Notes under the pieces: model-generated
The model's input: only the letters and a program-made list of their open reading frames with translations
Told to the model about the DNA's origin: nothing
The model's database searches: none
Assembly (NCBI GenBank): GCA_964486825.1
Contig: CAZAQS010000179.1
Coordinates: 1-9,836 of the forward strand
Direction: 5' to 3'
From: CAZAQS01 sp964486825
Lineage (GTDB): Bacteria; Chloroflexota; Anaerolineae; Anaerolineales; UBA4823
DNA length: 9,836 bases
Program-made: the position numbers and the translations under genes
Shown: in pieces, positions 8,044 through 9,836 of the stretch
How positions within the stretch are numbered: the stretch's first letter is position 1
Layout of the letters: every line of letters begins with the position of its first letter

Positions 8044-8074
8044 CTGACCAGTAAACCACCTGGTCAGGTGACCA
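8044..8074. promoter_or_regulatory. three TGACCA/TGGTCA half-sites, putative operator
   Basis: TGACCA at 8045-8050, TGGTCA at 8061-8066 and TGACCA at 8069-8074. The first pair forms a perfect 8-bp inverted repeat CTGACCAG / CTGGTCAG with an 8-nt centre. The second pair is a perfect 6-bp dyad with a 2-bp centre. A third overlapping dyad, CACCTG-GT-CAGGTG, spans 8057-8070. This looks like a cluster of sites for a dimeric regulator of the SDR gene, the CPBP gene or both; as RNA the first pair could also form a hairpin. Confidence 0.5.
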
Positions 8075-8079
8075 AATCC

Positions 8080-8138
8080 AGGAAGGTGTCATGAAATTAA
8101 GGGAAATCCCTTATTCAAAGGCTAGGGTTTTCCCTTAA
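8080..8138 (+). CDS. possible 15-aa leader peptide upstream of the SDR gene
   Basis: AGGAAGG at 8080-8086 is followed after 4 nt by ATG at 8091. The frame reads MKLREIPYSKARVFP and stops with TAA at 8136-8138. The SDR gene start has exactly the same layout (AGGAAGG, 4 nt, ATG). The coding part is almost coextensive with the long inverted repeat 8095-8140, as in translation-sensing leaders. It has no run of one amino acid that would point to classical attenuation. It could be chance, and its transcription requires a promoter upstream of 8080 that I cannot identify. Confidence 0.35.
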
Positions 8139-8140
8139 TT
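8095..8140. repeat. long inverted repeat (12-bp perfect arms) over the leader ORF
   Basis: AATTAAGGGAAA (8095-8106) faces TTTCCCTTAATT (8129-8140). After one T-T mismatch the stem continues with four more pairs (TCCC side 8108-8111 with 8124-8127), leaving a 12-nt loop. Each arm also lies in its own smaller dyad: TAAGGGA-AA-TCCCTTA at 8098-8113 and AGGG-TTTT-CCCT at 8124-8135, centres 24 bp apart. It may work as an RNA switch or as tandem DNA operators. It is not followed by a U-run, so a simple terminator is unlikely. Confidence 0.65.
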
Positions 8141-8159
8141 CTGATGCATAGAATTCAGA

Positions 8160-8165
8160 TATGAT
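8160..8165 (+). promoter_or_regulatory. TATGAT box, candidate -10 for the SDR gene
   Basis: Five of six matches to TATAAT, about 80 nt before the SDR ATG and just downstream of the dyads. No good -35 is present at normal spacing. If this is the real promoter, the leader ORF is not transcribed with the SDR gene and the dyads act as operators. Confidence 0.3.
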
Positions 8166-8244
8166 TATTCGTAGTTGCATGAAATCGCTCCATTTACCTT
8201 GATAAAACACATGCAGTCAAGCGATTATCGAAAAGGAAGGAATA

Positions 8245-9000
8245 ATGGCATTATTTGATGGGAAAGTCGCGCTGGTTACGGGCGCAGCAGCTGGGATCGG
8301 AAGGACAACGTCGCTGTACTATGCCCGTGACGGTGCTCAGGTGGTCGTATCGGATATCAATGATGATGGTGGTCGGGAGACCGTGGAACTGATCGAACGA
8401 GCTGGAGGGGAGGCTGTTTTTGTCAAGGCTGACGTATCTGATCCAGGTGAAGTACAAAATATGGTCATCCAGGGAGTCGAGAGGTATGGGAGACTGGATG
8501 TCGCTTTCAATAATGCAGGCGTTGGTGGAGAGCAGAACCCGATCGCGGATTACAGCCTGGAGGGCTGGGACAGGTTGATTGGGGTTAACCTGTCGGGCGT
8601 TTTTTATTGCATGAAATATGAGATCCCAGCGATATTGAACTCGGGTGGTGGCGTGATCGTCAACATGGCTTCAATCCTGGGACGGGTGGCGTTTGCAAAT
8701 TCACCGGCTTATGTCACATCTAAACATGGCGTGGTAGGGTTGACCCAAAACGCAGCTGTCGAATACGGGCAGAAGGGGATCCGGGTCAACGCGGTCGGGC
8801 CAGGCTTTATCCGTACCCCAATGATCACGGAAATTATCGAGGACCAGACCACACGCGATATGCTCGTGGCCTTACATCCGATTGGACGATTGGGCGAGCC
8901 GGAAGAGGTAGCTGAGCTGGTGGTCTGGTTGAGCTCCGACAAGGCATCTTTCATCACCGGGGCCTATTATCCGATCGATGGCGGTTACCTTGCCAGGTGA
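8245..9000 (+). CDS. classical SDR-family NAD(P)-dependent dehydrogenase/reductase (251 aa)
   Basis: Full-length classical short-chain dehydrogenase, a cytosolic Rossmann-fold enzyme that interconverts alcohols and ketones. Visible motifs: cofactor glycine motif TGAAAGIG at 12-19; D37 after the second strand (VVVSDIND), which favours NAD(H) over NADP(H); D63-V64 at the adenine pocket; NNAG at 89-92; and the catalytic tetrad N115, S143, Y156, K160 (YxxxK as YVTSK). The C-terminal half has the usual VNAVGPGFIRTPM and ITGAYYPIDGGY blocks. It resembles FabG-like and 2,5-dichloro-2,5-cyclohexadiene-1,4-diol-dehydrogenase-type SDRs, but the substrate cannot be assigned. The ATG has AGGAAGG 4 nt upstream. 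Its last 16 bp overlap the end of the opposing CDF-like gene. Confidence 0.95.
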   Translation: MALFDGKVALVTGAAAGIGRTTSLYYARDGAQVVVSDINDDGGRETVELIERAGGEAVFVKADVSDPGEVQNMVIQGVERYGRLDVAFNNAGVGGEQNPIADYSLEGWDRLIGVNLSGVFYCMKYEIPAILNSGGGVIVNMASILGRVAFANSPAYVTSKHGVVGLTQNAAVEYGQKGIRVNAVGPGFIRTPMITEIIEDQTTRDMLVALHPIGRLGEPEEVAELVVWLSSDKASFITGAYYPIDGGYLAR

Positions 9001-9632
9001 GGCGAATTGGCCTTGCGAACAGTATTAACGCTGCTCCATAATAAATAGAAAGAAACAGCAACCGAGCCGGAAATGTCTATATAGCGTGTAGCGATATGCC
9101 CAGGATTTATAGCAATCGCGCTCAGGGCGGCAATGACACAGATGTCCACGAAGGACTTGGCGCGGTAGAGCTGGACCTGCGAATCGATGACGGGACTGAA
9201 ATGCTCGCGGGTCATGCCCTTATAGCGACGCCAGAACCAGGTGTTGGTCGCCAATCCCAGAACTGCAATGACTAGCCCTAAATACACATTACCGCCTGGC
9301 TGAAAGGTGGAAATACGGGAGATAGCCAGGACGAACATCACAATCCCCGAGCAACCCAAGGCGAGCGCCACACTCAGCCCGGCGATCTTTTCTATCTTGG
9401 CCCTGCTCGACAATTCAAGCTTGTCATTACGCAGCAGGTAACGAAATACTTGCCAGGATACGAATAAGGCCACCAGCTCGGCAGTGCGGCGGATGAAATC
9501 GGCAACCTGAGTGGTGGAATTGCTGAGGATTACGGCGATGCCGGTGGTCAAGGGCGCCCATGAGCTCAATAAAAAGGCAACCAGCAGGGTCTTTTCCCGG
9601 GAGGCGGACTGCTCTTTCGAAAGGGGTGTCAA
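8985..9632 (-). CDS. CDF-like membrane protein lacking the cytoplasmic domain (215 aa)
   Basis: Membrane protein with about six hydrophobic segments (roughly 15-38, 48-66, 84-105, 115-134, 158-176 and 183-203). The end, KSFVDICVIAALSAIAINPG...YIDISGSVAVSFYLLWSSVNTVR, resembles transmembrane helices 5-6 of cation diffusion facilitators, which export divalent metals by proton antiport. The family's helix 5 metal pair H/D-x3-D appears as K159 and D163, the helix 2 pair is not evident (only E52), and the C-terminal metal-sensing domain is absent, so metal transport is doubtful. The start is TTG at 9632, because TAA occurs in frame 15 nt upstream and no ATG or GTG is available. It begins 1 nt after the stop of the upstream kinase-like gene, implying an operon. 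Its end overlaps the SDR gene by 16 bp, tail to tail. Confidence 0.7.
   Translation of the reverse strand: MTPLSKEQSASREKTLLVAFLLSSWAPLTTGIAVILSNSTTQVADFIRRTAELVALFVSWQVFRYLLRNDKLELSSRAKIEKIAGLSVALALGCSGIVMFVLAISRISTFQPGGNVYLGLVIAVLGLATNTWFWRRYKGMTREHFSPVIDSQVQLYRAKSFVDICVIAALSAIAINPGHIATRYIDISGSVAVSFYLLWSSVNTVRKANSPHLAR
8987..8998. repeat. near-palindrome ACCTTGCCAGGT at the convergent gene overlap
   Basis: The two opposing genes end across a 12-bp near-palindrome whose two strands both encode Leu-Ala-Arg as the last residues before the stop codon. The SDR therefore ends in YLAR and the CDF-like protein in HLAR. No terminator hairpin with a T-run is present. Confidence 0.6.
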
Positions 9633-9633
9633 T

Positions 9634-9836
9634 TTACCAACCTGTTAGCGAGATCAAGTATGCCAGAGGCATGATCAAGGCGGCTGCCGATAGGGGAACA
9701 GTAAATGTATCCGTACCCCGTCTGGAGAAAAGCTCTACCAGGCCACATACCGGGCCTACGATGACGGAAATCAACAGGCTGACGTACCAGGTCAGGCCAC
9801 CATACAGCATTAAAGTAAGGCAACAGGCCAGGGTGG
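9634..9836 (-). CDS. polyprenol/diacylglycerol kinase-like membrane protein, C-terminal part (partial)
   Basis: The minus-strand frame from the right edge to TAA at 9634 encodes 66 residues beginning TLACCLTLMLYGG. It contains two or three hydrophobic segments and the block VELFSRRGTDTFTVPLSAAALIMPL. This resembles the C-terminus of the dolichol kinase / diacylglycerol kinase / phosphatidate cytidylyltransferase superfamily, whose members typically end with an acidic residue, then G-x-DN-x-x-x-P and a membrane helix. Here Thr replaces the usual Asn. Such enzymes phosphorylate or activate membrane lipid alcohols. An overlapping 64-codon frame (9629-9823) is rich in Trp, Arg and Pro and is judged spurious. 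The 5' end lies outside the window. The CDF-like gene follows after 1 nt. Confidence 0.6.
   Translation of the reverse strand, partial: TLACCLTLMLYGGLTWYVSLLISVIVGPVCGLVELFSRRGTDTFTVPLSAAALIMPLAYLISLTGW

Larger units (their letters stand above)
7949..8244. other. structured divergent region between CPBP and SDR genes
   Basis: These 296 bp hold unusually dense symmetric elements: TGACCA half-sites at 8045-8074, a leader ORF with a hairpin at 8091-8140, tandem AGGG/CCCT dyads and AATTCT/AGAATT arms at 8137-8155. TTTATA at 7982-7987 (TATAAA on the minus strand) could be the -10 of the CPBP gene, without a good -35. No RNA family is recognised. Confidence 0.6.

Noticed and set aside
8143..8203. 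Two further tiny ORFs (MHRIQI, then MIIRSCMKSLHLP) linked by ATGA between the leader ORF and the SDR gene
   Set aside because: Neither has a ribosome site; such short ORFs are expected by chance in AT-rich DNA.
9629..9823. 64-codon minus-strand ORF ending in TTGA overlap with the CDF-like gene start
   Set aside because: Its composition is rich in Trp, Arg and Pro with no family resemblance, while the neighbouring frame over the same DNA encodes a coherent membrane protein C-terminus ending at 9634.
1..9836. CRISPR array, insertion sequence, tRNA/rRNA or toxin-antitoxin cassette
   Set aside because: I found no regularly spaced direct repeats, transposase motif, terminal repeats, cloverleaf or small paired genes. 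The CPBP protease next to an SDR is not enough to call an immunity system.

Overview
The window looks like an ordinary stretch of bacterial chromosome with genes on both strands. There is no mobile element, CRISPR array, tRNA or rRNA that I can see. A very large zinc-ribbon / class III cyclase / STAND-ATPase / TPR protein, GTG and TTG starts beside strong AAGGAG-type ribosome sites, and the general gene mix suggest a free-living environmental bacterium, possibly a Chloroflexota (Anaerolineae-like) lineage. That assignment is inference from gene style only, not from a marker gene.

Left block, minus strand (1-3190): three genes read leftwards. First is a small alpha/alpha-toroid (squalene cyclase / prenyltransferase-repeat) protein. 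It overlaps by 4 bp (GTGA) an FAD-dependent oxidoreductase of the DAO family, so the two are almost certainly translationally coupled. After a 91-bp gap with a perfect inverted repeat comes the N-terminal membrane half of an ABC exporter, cut by the window edge.

Centre: a 318-bp divergent intergenic region with a TATAAT-like box for each direction separates the toroid gene from the 1233-codon signalling gene (3509-7210, plus). That protein has, in order, two zinc ribbons, a class III nucleotide cyclase domain, a STAND-type ATPase and a long TPR tail. Facing it from the right is a CPBP-family membrane protease gene (7253-7948, minus).

Right block: the 296-bp divergent region between the CPBP gene and a classical SDR dehydrogenase (8245-9000, plus) is the most structured non-coding DNA here. 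It holds three TGACCA/TGGTCA half-sites, a 15-codon leader ORF with the same AGGAAGG-N4-ATG start layout as the SDR gene, a 12-bp-arm hairpin almost coextensive with that leader ORF, and tandem AGGG/CCCT dyads. The SDR gene overlaps tail-to-tail by 16 bp with a minus-strand gene for a degenerate CDF-like membrane protein. Directly upstream of that gene, 1 bp away, is the C-terminal end of a polyprenol/diacylglycerol-kinase-like membrane protein cut by the right edge.

The genes do not form one obvious pathway. The best candidates for something undescribed are the coupled toroid-FAD oxidoreductase pair and the SDR leader region.
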